Shown: positions 53,758 through 63,469 of the stretch, in pieces
How positions within the stretch are numbered: the first letter of the stretch is position 1
How the letters are laid out: each line of letters opens with the position of its first letter
From: CAXXOK01 sp963675365
Lineage (GTDB): Bacteria > Bacillota > Clostridia > Christensenellales > Aristaeellaceae
Direction of reading: 5' to 3'
NCBI GenBank assembly: GCA_963675365.2
Contig: CAXXVA010000003.1
Coordinates: forward strand, 124,001 to 188,000
Length of the DNA stretch: 64,000 nucleotides
Program-made: the position numbers and the translations under genes
The notes under the pieces: model-generated
The model's database searches: none
What the model saw: only the letters and a program-made list of their open reading frames with translations
What the model was told of the DNA's origin: nothing

Positions 53758-55602
53758 ATGAAACATCTATTCTCTACAAAACCGTTCAGACATAAACTGT
53801 TTCTCTATTATGCGCTCGTCGGATTCGTGGTGGTGCTGATCTTCAGCACCCTGCTGATCAGCATTACCTCGCGCTTGAACAACGCGACCGAGGTATATCA
53901 TCAAAAGCAGCTGCATGCGGCAAACCTTTCGGAATTGGAACAAATACTGGAACGGGTGGAACAGTTGTCCTCGCAGGTTATCGACAATAACGAACTCCTG
54001 AATTTCTTTGTTCTGCTGTCCTCCGACGACGATGATTCGAATTACTTTGAAAACAATCTTCTCGACGGCATCCGGGCCTAATCGATTTTAACCAGCATTA
54101 ATGGCACGGAAGCGTTTGCCGCTCGTATCAGTATTTATAATCAGGCGGGCGATTTTGTTGCGACCGGCTCTTTGTATGAAACGCAGGAAAATGTGGACGA
54201 GATTCTCAATGACAAACAGGCGGTCCTGGATATGATGGACCTTCTGGCTGACAGCCCGCATCGCCGCATCATACTGGATCCGCGGCAAGACCGTTGGTCG
54301 AACAATCCGAAAACCCAAACCTTTACTGTATTGCATGCGTTTTCTCCACCGTACTCTACAAAGGTATTTGCGATATTGTCCATAGAGATTGATGTCAGCA
54401 TTCTCGCTTCATATGATTTCCTGAAAGACGATCCTTCCTCACCAGATTATTTTCTGGTGGCCGGAGACGGAAGTATGATATACAAGGCGAACCAGGAGTA
54501 CGATACGGATTATATTGATCTGCAGTTGCTTCAGAAAGCCGCTGTGCTAAGCGATGATGAGGCTGCGGAAACGGGATACATTACGCGCAATGGTGAAAAG
54601 AAGCTGGCAATCGTATCAAGAATCCAACCGTCGGATTGGTATTTGTATTGCCTGATTCCAACGGCGCAGCTTAACGAGCCGTACATGGGCAGTTATTGTC
54701 TGATGGTGGGCGTGGATGTCGGGTTACTGCTTTTGGTATTACTTGCGATCAGCGTGACCGCCAATTTTATCTCAAAACCGCTTACGACATTGTCTATGGA
54801 TATTGCAAACATCAACCTGCATAATATCAACCATGCGTTGACTTCACCGGAACGGGACTATTCCGTTGAGGAGCTCAAGCGGCTGGATGCCGCATATCGG
54901 GAAATGCTTGTTCGTATCAACAAATCCATATCCTATGAGATGAAAGCCTATCTCAGAGCGCTGCAATCGCAAATGAATCCGCATTTCCTATATAACATGC
55001 TATCCGCGATCGTGGAGTCCGGCGAGGAGGAGAACAGCCCCCGCACGGTCGCAATGTGCATCAAGCTGACCGATATGATGCGCTATATCGCCGATTACGA
55101 CAACGACCGCGTCAGCATTGAGCAGGAACTCCAGCACACGCGAAATTACCTCGACCTAATGAAGGAACGCTATGAATCGTGCTTCTCCTATTCGATTCTC
55201 GCCGACGAATGCGTGTTGCCCATTCTGGTACCCAAGCTGATCGTGCAGCCGCTTGCGGAGAATTGCTTCAAACATGGATTTTCGGGATGTCGTCCGCCTT
55301 GGCATATCGACATCCATCTGCGGCGTCTTAGCGAAGGATGGGAGCTGACCGTCCAGGATAACGGGATCGGAATATCCCTTGGAAAAATCGTTGAAATCAA
55401 GCAGCGACTTTCCGCATATACCAAAGACGTACCGGGCAGTTTTAATACGCTCAAGGCTGACGGCATGGGTCTGATCAACAGCATTCTGCGCTTGACGCTT
55501 CTACAGAAATCACCGCCGACTTATGAAATTAAAAATCTGCCCGGCGGCGGTACGATCATCCGTATTGGGGGTGAAATTGATGATTCGGGTATTAGTCGCT
55601 GA
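53758..55602 (+). pseudogene. YesM-type sensor histidine kinase gene with an in-frame TAA
   Basis: The frame from ATG 53758 to 55602 would encode a 614-codon kinase: first membrane helix at about 13-35, sensor domain, second helix near 325, HAMP, His409 in MNPHFLYNML, and an intact HATPase (DNGIGIS). Codon 108 is TAA (54079-54081), inside GIRA-*-SILTSINGT. The frame before and after it is the same and stays coding-like, so it is one nonsense change, for example from TAC or TAT. The downstream part could start at 54172 but would lack the first membrane helix. The response regulator overlaps its end by 23 bases. Could also be a sequencing error. Confidence 0.8.
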
Positions 55603-57085
55603 AGACGAACCGCCTATTCAGCGCCGAACCAAAAGGCTTATTGAACATATCGATCCGGACTTTTCCGTCGTAGCGACTGCGGGAGACGGAGAAGAAGCAC
55701 TCGAAAAAATGAGTAAACAGCATATCGATGTGCTGTTTACCGATATTCGTATGCCTGTAATGGACGGCATGCAGTTGATGAAGAAAATGCAAACGCTTCA
55801 TCCGGACTGCGCGATCGTTGTCGTATCCGGTTATCGGGATTTCGAATACGTTTCATCCGCCGTGCGGGCACAGGCTGTAGATTACCTTCTCAAGCCGGTC
55901 ACTGAAGAGATGCTTGAAAAACTCTTGTTTACGCTGAAGGAAACATATAAAACGAATAAACAAGAACAGCTGCAGCAAAGTGTCGCCTCGCGTATTAATC
56001 ATATGATTCCCTATTGCGCGCCGGATAATTTACAGGCTGTGCAGGTGGGTGTGTGCCTGTTTTGCGCCGGCAGTATGCCTAATATTATGGAATTCGACAG
56101 TGACCGCCAGAACATGAATATATGGGGGAATGTATCATTGACGGAATTGGCGAAATCGCTTTGCGGCGATCATTTGTTCTTTGTGCAGGAGTATATAGGC
56201 GATTCCGCCTCCGAGCGAATTCTGGTGTATCAGCAAAAAAATATGGTCGGGAGCGAATGGATCAGAGAACTTTACCAAAACGTACTTGAGCAAAGCGATT
56301 TGCTGATTAACTGTGTGAATCTCAGCGATGCCGTAGCGGTCTCAAATATCGGTACGATTTGCCGGAAATTGAATCATTTTCTCACCAACATGACCATGAT
56401 CGGCAAAAGCTTGTACAAATCGGTTAGCCTGGAAGTATTGAACGCTCCTGGCAACAAAACGAATGAATCGATTTCGGATTCGGAAAAAGCCATGCAGTTC
56501 GCCGATATTATCATCAGTAAAAATCCGTTCAACGTACAGGCGTTCCATACCGAACTTTTTATGCGGTTTGATCGGGAAGGCTGGACACAGCGCCGCATAC
56601 TTTCCTTTTTTATGTGCGTCATCACGTTTCTGGAAGCGAGGTCGCAGAATCCCGGGAACGTATTTCAATGCCGCAAGTGGTTCCGCCAAGCGGTCAGCGA
56701 AGCCTCGTCGCTGGGCGAGCTTGAAGAAATCGTCAAATCGCTCAATACGTTCGACGATATGATCAACGACGGAAACGAAACCATACAAAACGTAGAAAAA
56801 TATCTGCGGGATCATTATATCGAGCATATTACAGGGCAAGTGCTTTCCAAAGAGTTTGGGTATGTGCCAAGCTATATCTCCTATCTGTTCCGCAAGGCGT
56901 ACGGACAATCGCCTGTGGAATACCTTACAAAGCTGCGGCTGGACAAGGCGAAGGAACTGATGCACAAGCATCCGTCGCTACTCGTGCGCGATATCGCAGA
57001 ACAAGTCGGGTATAAAAACCAGTTTCATTTTTCGCGTGTTTTTAAAAGAGTGGAAGGGATATGGCCTTCAGATTTTAAAAACTGA
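55580..57085 (+). CDS. YesN-type response regulator with AraC DNA-binding domain
   Basis: A 501-residue regulator. The receiver begins MIRVLVAEDE with phosphoacceptor Asp55 in LFTDIRMP, and the AraC domain is at the C-terminus (LSKEFGYVPSYISYLFR; IAEQVGYKNQFHFSRVFKR). The start at 55580 is within the last codons of the kinase gene, with GGGGG upstream. It is intact although its kinase gene has an in-frame stop. It probably activates the rhamnose-type ABC operon upstream or the isomerase operon downstream. Confidence 0.93.
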   Translation: MIRVLVAEDEPPIQRRTKRLIEHIDPDFSVVATAGDGEEALEKMSKQHIDVLFTDIRMPVMDGMQLMKKMQTLHPDCAIVVVSGYRDFEYVSSAVRAQAVDYLLKPVTEEMLEKLLFTLKETYKTNKQEQLQQSVASRINHMIPYCAPDNLQAVQVGVCLFCAGSMPNIMEFDSDRQNMNIWGNVSLTELAKSLCGDHLFFVQEYIGDSASERILVYQQKNMVGSEWIRELYQNVLEQSDLLINCVNLSDAVAVSNIGTICRKLNHFLTNMTMIGKSLYKSVSLEVLNAPGNKTNESISDSEKAMQFADIIISKNPFNVQAFHTELFMRFDREGWTQRRILSFFMCVITFLEARSQNPGNVFQCRKWFRQAVSEASSLGELEEIVKSLNTFDDMINDGNETIQNVEKYLRDHYIEHITGQVLSKEFGYVPSYISYLFRKAYGQSPVEYLTKLRLDKAKELMHKHPSLLVRDIAEQVGYKNQFHFSRVFKRVEGIWPSDFKN

Positions 57086-57099
57086 AAGGTGGAATGTGA

Positions 57100-58140
57100 A
57101 TGAAACGAATTCCAATTGCTTTGGCGATCTGCTTGCTTATGCTGCTGTCGGGATGCCAACAGGCGGTTCCGCAGGAAGAGATCACTGTTGCCGCGGCCCC
57201 CGAACCTTCGCTGAGGTATGCGCTGGTCGTAAAGGATACGGTCAATCCCTACATGCAGGTTATGTACAATGGCTTTGCACTGGCTTGTGAAGAAATTGGC
57301 GTGATCCCTGTTCTGGCGGGGCCGGATGAAAACGGCGAACCCAAGCAGGAGGATTGCATTCTTTCCCTGCTGGAGGAAGGCGTATCGGTCATCTGCATTG
57401 CGGCGAATAACCGCGATGAACTTTCCGAGGCCCTGCAGGATGCGCTTGAGCAGGGTGTTACGGTGGTTTCGCTGGATTCTGCTGTTGATCCTGAAGACCG
57501 GATGCTGCATATCGAGCAGGCTCCGGCCGACGTTGTCGGTCGTGTGCTGATTCAAGCCGGCAACTCGATTTTAAAAGGCGAAGGCGAATTCGTTATCCTC
57601 ACCACTACGAAAAACGCGCCCAACCAAGCGAGCTGGCTAAGCTGGATGCAAAAAGAACTCGGAGATCATCCGGAGCAATATGCCGATTTTACCTTACTCG
57701 ATATCGCATACGGGGAGGATGATTACGAAACTTCCTATCGGGTCGCACTGGGTTTACTGGAACAATATCCGCAGTTGGATTTAATCATCGCGCCGACATC
57801 CGTAGGTTTGCAGGCGGCTGCGGATGCAATCACGGCTGCCGATTCCAATGTAAAAGTGACGGGCTTGAGCCTGCCTTCCATTATGCAAACGCATATTATT
57901 TCGGGCGTTTGCCCATGGATGTACCTGTGGAATCCGTCGGATTTGGGCTATTTGGCTGTCTATTCCGCCAATCTGTTGCTTGAAGGCAAGCTGGAGGATA
58001 CGATCGGCGCAATCTTTTCCGCGGGTTTGCTAGGCGAACGGGTCATCACCGAAGCCATAGACGGAGGTACAGAAGTGATTTTGGATAATCCGATTATGTT
58101 TGACCTGACGAATGTCGCCGTTTGGGCGGAACTCTTTTGA
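57100..58140 (+). CDS. Sugar-binding lipoprotein, likely sensor partner of the two-component system
   Basis: A 346-residue RbsB-fold protein with a true lipoprotein signal: LLSGC with Cys19 as the lipid-attached residue. It is the only one of the four binding proteins in this window with a lipobox. It is related along its length to the transport binding protein at 52243. It is encoded 14 bases after the response regulator, not with permeases. By analogy with XylFII-LytS and similar systems, it likely presents the sugar to the kinase sensor domain and does not feed transport. This role is inference. Confidence 0.85.
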   Translation: MKRIPIALAICLLMLLSGCQQAVPQEEITVAAAPEPSLRYALVVKDTVNPYMQVMYNGFALACEEIGVIPVLAGPDENGEPKQEDCILSLLEEGVSVICIAANNRDELSEALQDALEQGVTVVSLDSAVDPEDRMLHIEQAPADVVGRVLIQAGNSILKGEGEFVILTTTKNAPNQASWLSWMQKELGDHPEQYADFTLLDIAYGEDDYETSYRVALGLLEQYPQLDLIIAPTSVGLQAAADAITAADSNVKVTGLSLPSIMQTHIISGVCPWMYLWNPSDLGYLAVYSANLLLEGKLEDTIGAIFSAGLLGERVITEAIDGGTEVILDNPIMFDLTNVAVWAELF

Positions 58141-58238
58141 CCACAGGATATTAAAGATGTTGCTTGCATTTCTATGTCAAATAGATCAATTTCATCCGCC
58201 GGAATCCGAGTTTGAAATCAACCGTTGGTTCAATATTC

Positions 58239-58254
58239 CGATATCGGGATATCG
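58239..58254. promoter_or_regulatory. 16-bp palindrome before the epimerase gene
   Basis: CGATATC-GG-GATATCG has perfect 7-base arms, 70 bases before the epimerase ATG. It is in the 184-base gap between the sensor operon and the epimerase-mutase-isomerase genes, and could be an operator. Confidence 0.4.
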
Positions 58255-58324
58255 CGGCTGTAATGCATGATTTGCACATTCGCAATTAAGGATTATATTT
58301 AACATTCAATGGGAAAGGATTTTC

Positions 58325-58957
58325 ATGAGTAAAATTTCCGTCTCCATCTTGGCCGCTAATTTTCTTCGATTGGAGCAGTCGATGCAGGATATTGTACGAA
58401 CAGGTTGTGACTCCATACATTTCGATGTAATGGATGGTATATTTGTCCCGAATCTTTCGTTTGGGCCCTCCATATTGAAAGATATTCGTGCTGAATATGA
58501 TATATCGACGGACGTTCATTTGATGCTTGAAAACCCTCTGCCATATATTCTGCCATTTATACAAAGCGGAGCAGATGCCGTTACTGTACATATTGAAGCG
58601 CGGAATTTCGCGGAATCATTGACGAAGATCCATGCAAGCGGAATCAGAGCGGGTGCATCCATCAAGCCTGGGACTTCCGCCATTCGAATTAAGCCGTTTT
58701 TTCATTGCCTGGATCAGGTTCTTGTGATGACTGTGGAACCCGGTTTCGGCGGCCAAAGGTTTATGAAAAGCATGATCGGCAAAGTCAGAATGCTGCGGGA
58801 CTTGGGATTCGTCGGTGAGATTCAGGTCGACGGTGGCGTTAACTACGAAAACGCAAAGCTGCTTGCAGCGGCTGGTGCGGATACGATGATTATGGGAACG
58901 TCTTATTTTCGCGCGGATGATCCGCAACGGCTGGCTGAAGCGGTTCATTTATTGTAA
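58325..58957 (+). CDS. Ribulose-phosphate 3-epimerase family protein
   Basis: A 210-residue TIM-barrel epimerase. Active-site motifs are SILAANF, HFDVMDGIFVPN (metal His and Asp), VHLM, and VDGGVN with the second catalytic Asp; MTVEPGFGGQ holds the mobile loop. GGGAAAGGA lies upstream. Rpe acts on ribulose-5-phosphate, but the AlsE branch of the same family acts on allulose-6-phosphate. Its place next to L-rhamnose isomerase makes a ketohexose-phosphate epimerase possible. I cannot decide between them by eye. Confidence 0.9.
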   Translation: MSKISVSILAANFLRLEQSMQDIVRTGCDSIHFDVMDGIFVPNLSFGPSILKDIRAEYDISTDVHLMLENPLPYILPFIQSGADAVTVHIEARNFAESLTKIHASGIRAGASIKPGTSAIRIKPFFHCLDQVLVMTVEPGFGGQRFMKSMIGKVRMLRDLGFVGEIQVDGGVNYENAKLLAAAGADTMIMGTSYFRADDPQRLAEAVHLL

Positions 58958-59006
58958 ACGGTTTGCTGGCGCAAGCAGAATTCGGACAGGGAGAAGGATA
59001 GAAACA

Positions 59007-60539
59007 ATGGATTGGCATGCATTGAAAAGCGGAAGCGATATCCGGGGTGTGGCAATTGGCGAAAACGCTGTACTTACACCGGAGGCTGTATGGAAAGTTG
59101 GAGCTGCATTTGCTGAATTTCTGGCAAAAAAAACAGGGCGGACATCGCAGACTGTTTGCATTTCCATCGGCAGAGATTCCAGAATTACGGGTGAAGTACT
59201 TGAAGAAGCGATGTCGCAAGGCGTTGCCGCGGCCGGTTCAAAGGCGTTCCGATACGGTCTGTGCACGACGCCGGCCATGTTCGTCAGCACGATTGAACCC
59301 TCGACAAGGATGGACGGCGCTGTTATGGTTTCCGCAAGTCACCATCCGTACCATCTCAACGGCCTCAAGTTTTTTACGGCGGACGGTGGATTATCCGGCC
59401 AGGATATTACAGAATTGCTAAACAGGGCCGAGGCGGTCTTGCCGGAAACGCTTCCGCAAAGCGGATCGGTTCAAACCTTCTCATTTCTGGAAATCTATGC
59501 CGGAATTTTGTCCCGCATGATTCAAAACGCGTTCGGCAATAATCAAAAACCGCTGCGGGGGTTGCATGCGGTTGTCGATGCGGGAAACGGATCCGGAGGA
59601 TTTTACGCAGATGTGCTTAAAAATCTGGGCGCCGATACGGATGGCAGCCAGTTTCTGGAGCCGGACGGTATGTTTCCCAATCATATTCCCAATCCCGAGA
59701 ACGAAGCCGCTATGGAATTTATCTGCGACGCTGTTAAAAAAGCGAAAGCCGATCTGGGTGTGATCTTCGATACAGATTGTGACCGAGCGGCCATTGTAGA
59801 CGCACAGGGTAATGAAATCAACCGCAATCGCCTGATCGCGCTGATTTCCGCCATCCTGCTTAGGGAGAAACCCGGCGAGACGATCGTAACCGATTCGGTT
59901 ACTTCCTCGGGGTTGGCGGATTTTATCAAGAGTCACGGAGGCATCCATCACCGGTTTAAACGCGGATACCGCAATGTGATTGATGAAGCCGTGCGATTGA
60001 ACGAAAGCGGAAGATCCTGTCCGCTGGCCATCGAAACAAGCGGGCACGCAGCCCTCCGGGAGAATTACTTTCTGGACGACGGAATGTATCTGGTCACATG
60101 GTTGATCATCGAAGCGATGAAATTTAAGCTTGAAGGCAAAAATATCAGCGATATCATACGGGACTTGAAAGAACCCAAGGAAAGTGCGGAGATTCGCTTG
60201 TCCATTACGAGGAAGGATTTCCGTATGGCAGGGAAGAGTGTAATCGAGGCTGTTTCGCAATACGCCAAGTATCGCCGGAATTGGCATATTGCGCCGGACA
60301 ATTTTGAAGGGATAAGGGTCGGGTTTGATCTGAACGGAGGAAGCGACAACGGGTGGTTTTTACTGCGGATGTCCGTGCACGATCCTGTTCTTCCCTTGAA
60401 TGTGGAAAGCGATATCGACGGTGGAGTCAAAGCGATCCTGGAGATGCTTCTCCCGGTACTGCAGGCTTTTTCCGGTGTTGATCTGAATTCGGCATACCGA
60501 TATCTTGCTGATGCGGACAAGGAGATAAACAAGGCTTAA
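59007..60539 (+). CDS. Phosphomannomutase/phosphoglucomutase family protein
   Basis: A 510-residue alpha-D-phosphohexomutase. The phosphoserine is Ser111 in SASHHP (usual TASHNP), the metal loop is DTDCDR near 255, and the sugar-binding loop is ETSGHAAL near 343. The phosphate-binding C-terminal domain follows. GAGAAGGA lies upstream of the ATG at 59007; the longer frame from 58917 overlaps the epimerase gene and is not used. It moves phosphate between C1 and C6 of a hexose phosphate, perhaps linking the locus to mannose- or glucose-phosphate pools. Confidence 0.92.
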   Translation: MDWHALKSGSDIRGVAIGENAVLTPEAVWKVGAAFAEFLAKKTGRTSQTVCISIGRDSRITGEVLEEAMSQGVAAAGSKAFRYGLCTTPAMFVSTIEPSTRMDGAVMVSASHHPYHLNGLKFFTADGGLSGQDITELLNRAEAVLPETLPQSGSVQTFSFLEIYAGILSRMIQNAFGNNQKPLRGLHAVVDAGNGSGGFYADVLKNLGADTDGSQFLEPDGMFPNHIPNPENEAAMEFICDAVKKAKADLGVIFDTDCDRAAIVDAQGNEINRNRLIALISAILLREKPGETIVTDSVTSSGLADFIKSHGGIHHRFKRGYRNVIDEAVRLNESGRSCPLAIETSGHAALRENYFLDDGMYLVTWLIIEAMKFKLEGKNISDIIRDLKEPKESAEIRLSITRKDFRMAGKSVIEAVSQYAKYRRNWHIAPDNFEGIRVGFDLNGGSDNGWFLLRMSVHDPVLPLNVESDIDGGVKAILEMLLPVLQAFSGVDLNSAYRYLADADKEINKA

Positions 60540-60580
60540 CCCTTATCATATTCTGATTGATTATAAAAAGGAGATTGTAT

Positions 60581-61828
60581 ATGAATCATCATCAGCTTTA
60601 CGAGGATGCAAAAGAGCGGTTTGCTGAATTTGGAGTGGATACGGAAAAGGCGTTGGCCACAACGGCTGGTATGCCGATTTCCATGCACTGCTGGCAAGGA
60701 GACGACGTTCTGGGGTTTGAGGGAGCGGACGCGCTGACCGGCGGAATTGCGGCTACCGGCAATTATCCCGGACGCGCAAGAACGCCCGAAGAATTGCGCA
60801 TGGATATTGAAAAAGCGCTGTCCTGCCTGCCGGGCGTGCACAAGGTCAACCTGCACGCCAATTATCTGGATACGGACGAACATCCCGACAGAGACGAACT
60901 GGAACCCCGGCACTTTCAACCGTGGGTGGACTGGGCAAACAAACTGGATATCGGACTGGATTTCAATACCACGTTTTTTTCTCACGAAAAAAGCGAAAAC
61001 GGCACGCTGACCAATCCCGACAAGGCGATTCGGGATTTTTGGATCGCACACGCCAAACGGGTGAGATCCATCGGCGCACACTTCGCTGATTCCACAGGGA
61101 AACCCTGTGTGATCAATCACTGGATACCGGACGGTGAGAAAGAGCTGCCCGTAGATTCGCTGGCGCCCAAAAAGAGACTGGCGGAGAGCCTGGATGATAT
61201 TTTCAATGGCGAGCCAACCTATGCCAATGTAAAAGACGCAGTGGAAAGCAAGCTGTTCGGCATCGGAACCGAAGCGTACAACCCGGGTTCCCATGAGTTT
61301 TACATGGGGTATGCGCTGACGAGGCCCAACCTGATGCTGACGCTGGACGCGGGGCATTTCCACCCGACGGAGAGTGTGGCGGCGAAAATCTCGTCTTTGC
61401 TTTGCTTTTTCCCGGAAGTACTGCTGCATGTCAGCCGTCCTGTGCGCTGGGATAGCGACCATGTGGTGCTTTGGGATGAAGAAACCAAACAAATCATGCG
61501 TGAAATCGTCGCCTGTAACGCATTGAACCGCGTAAACCTGGCGACAGACTACTTCGACGCATCCATTAACCGCATCGTTGCATGGGTGACGGGTCTTCGC
61601 AGCGCGCGAAAAGCGCTGCTTTCGTCGTTGCTCGAGCCGGTGGAACTTCTCAAGAAGCTGGAACTTGCCGGTGACAAATCGTCGGTGCTGGCAATCAGGC
61701 AGGAAATGAACGCGATGCCCTGGGGCACAGTATGGAACGAACTCTGCCTTCGGGAAAACGTTGCGGCCGGCACGGCGTGGGTGGGCGAAGTGAAAAAGTA
61801 CGAGCAAGATACGCTGCGCAAGCGGTAG
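60581..61828 (+). CDS. rhaA: L-rhamnose isomerase
   Basis: A 415-residue isomerase of normal length (about 420). It begins LYEDAKERFAEFGVDTEKAL and has the family segments MHCWQGDDV, KVNLHANY, LDFNTTFFSHEKSENGTLTN, and the metal-binding EAYNPGSHEFYMGYAL and LTLDAGHFHPTE. It converts L-rhamnose to L-rhamnulose in the cytoplasm, and many homologs also accept D-allose, L-mannose and L-lyxose. AAAAAGGAGA is upstream. It is the last gene of the epimerase-mutase-isomerase group. No kinase or intact aldolase is nearby in the window. Confidence 0.97.
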   Translation: MNHHQLYEDAKERFAEFGVDTEKALATTAGMPISMHCWQGDDVLGFEGADALTGGIAATGNYPGRARTPEELRMDIEKALSCLPGVHKVNLHANYLDTDEHPDRDELEPRHFQPWVDWANKLDIGLDFNTTFFSHEKSENGTLTNPDKAIRDFWIAHAKRVRSIGAHFADSTGKPCVINHWIPDGEKELPVDSLAPKKRLAESLDDIFNGEPTYANVKDAVESKLFGIGTEAYNPGSHEFYMGYALTRPNLMLTLDAGHFHPTESVAAKISSLLCFFPEVLLHVSRPVRWDSDHVVLWDEETKQIMREIVACNALNRVNLATDYFDASINRIVAWVTGLRSARKALLSSLLEPVELLKKLELAGDKSSVLAIRQEMNAMPWGTVWNELCLRENVAAGTAWVGEVKKYEQDTLRKR

Positions 61829-62206
61829 CGGAAGAAGCAAAAGGCTATAGCGCTGTCATCGTTTGCGATCGGTATACGGATTTAGCACAAGAGAACTGCC
61901 GGTATCGACCGCATCACAGGCTACGACGGCAATGTTAAAGCGCTGAGGGCCGAGCATCAATACTGACCAACACGTTGAAAAGGCCTGTATCGGTGATGAA
62001 CACCGCGCCGGTGTTGGTGCGGGTGGTAAAGCTATTTGTATTAACCGAAACCATGAATAAAAACTTTTATCACGCAGACCAATAGCTGCTGAACAAATAT
62101 TATTCACGCAAGCGCGAAAAAACACCCATTACTGTCATGAGGGAGACAACCGAATAGTGTAATTGTGGTAAAATCCCTTCTGCGAGCGAGATGGACAGGC
62201 GATTGA
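61829..62206. other. Spacer with no supported gene
   Basis: The 378 bases after rhaA contain only short interrupted frames. On the minus strand TTRTNTGAVFITDTGLFNVLV (about 62025-61960) reads like coding sequence broken by stops, but I do not recognise it. This may be a decayed gene of the rhamnose locus. Confidence 0.4.
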
Positions 62207-62968
62207 TCAGGGATGGGCAATTGTTACGCGATCAGAGAACTCCTGAAGCGCTTCTACACTCTGCCGGTCAATCTGTGAATCGGTAATGATCCGATCGACC
62301 GCTTCGAGCGGCATAATTTGCATAAAATCAATTTCACCGAATTTGTAGTGATCTGTCAGTACGATGATTTCATCGGCTATTCTCATCATTTCCTGTTTCA
62401 CAAGCACAGCGGATTCGTTGGGTTCGCTGACACCGAAATCATATTGCACCTTCCCGCAGAGGAAGAACTTGTTTACCTTATAATTGGCGAGTGATTTTTG
62501 AGTCATCTGACCGACAAAGGACAGGGAGCTGCGCAGCATCACACCGCCGACTGTGACGACTTGGATTTTGTCCTTGGATACGAGCGCTTCTGCAATGCGC
62601 AGCGAATTGGTCAGAACAGTCATGGATTGGTTTGGCAATGCATGGGCCAGAAACAGGCAGGTAGAGCTCGCGTCGAGAATAATCTGGTCACCTTGCCGAA
62701 TGAGTTTAACGGCTTCGTTTGCGATCTCCGTTTTTAAATCGACATTGGAATACTCACGTACGTAATAAGGGATTTCCTGTTGCTTGCTTGCTAGCAGCCG
62801 CGCCCCGCCGTGCACGCGCAAGAGCTTTTTCTCGATTTCCAGTTTCCGCAGATCCTGCCGGATCGTTTCTGTGGAAACGCCGCAGAGTTCACTCAGCTCC
62901 TTGACTTCGACATATTTGCGGGAACTGATCATATCCAGGATTTCCTGATGCCTTCGGTTTGCTAACAA
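62207..62968 (-). CDS. DeoR/GlpR-family transcriptional regulator
   Basis: A 253-residue repressor. The N-terminal DeoR helix-turn-helix is RRHQEILDMI ... LCGVSTETIRQDLRKLE, and the sugar-phosphate-binding domain (DeoRC) has the usual GDQIILDASST and TNSLRIAEAL segments. It starts at a TTG (62968) with GAGGCG upstream. It is divergent from the SDR gene at 63545. The 10-bp inverted repeat and promoter at 63411-63498 are likely its targets, with a phosphorylated sugar as inducer. Confidence 0.93.
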   Translation of the reverse strand: MLANRRHQEILDMISSRKYVEVKELSELCGVSTETIRQDLRKLEIEKKLLRVHGGARLLASKQQEIPYYVREYSNVDLKTEIANEAVKLIRQGDQIILDASSTCLFLAHALPNQSMTVLTNSLRIAEALVSKDKIQVVTVGGVMLRSSLSFVGQMTQKSLANYKVNKFFLCGKVQYDFGVSEPNESAVLVKQEMMRIADEIIVLTDHYKFGEIDFMQIMPLEAVDRIITDSQIDRQSVEALQEFSDRVTIAHP

Positions 62969-63410
62969 ATGCTATCGCCTCGCTTATAAAAGTAGGAGGT
63001 TACGTGCCAATCGCGCTTATCCACCAGCGAATGTATGTGAACCTCTTTATCATCCTTGCAGCGTAATGCCGTGCCTTGCATGTGGTAGCCGCCCTGAGCG
63101 GGGTGCGTATCGTCTGCATATACGCAAACTCCCTGCGGAGTTTTCTCTGAATCGATGTTATTTCCAATCGGATCCGGTGCATTCCGGATCCGATGTTTAT
63201 TGCTTGCTGCCTACTTATATAGAATGTTCGCCCTTGCGCTCATAGTACCGTGGGCATATGGGCATACTGCCGATAATCGATCTGGCATTCCCGTACATCT
63301 TCTTATTCGGTACGGCATTCAGTTCTTGTAAATTATGGTTTTTACGTCTTTCGATCGGTATTTCCATAATCTGTACCTATAATATCACAGAAAATCAAGA
63401 AAATCAAAGA

Positions 63411-63456
63411 CTATTTTCTGGTTATTTTGATAAAAACAATAATATACAGAAAATAG
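63411..63456. promoter_or_regulatory. 10-bp inverted repeat, likely DeoR operator
   Basis: CTATTTTCTG (63411-63420) and CAGAAAATAG (63447-63456) are perfect inverted repeats, centres 36 bp apart. A partial copy CACAGAAAATC lies just upstream near 63387. It ends 13 bases before the -35 box of the SDR promoter. The adjacent DeoR gene is the natural candidate for the regulator. Confidence 0.6.
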
Positions 63457-63469
63457 TGAAGAATTATCA

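Noticed and set aside
60536..61840. 434-codon minus-strand frame over rhaA
   Set aside because: L-rhamnose isomerase on the plus strand is unmistakable.
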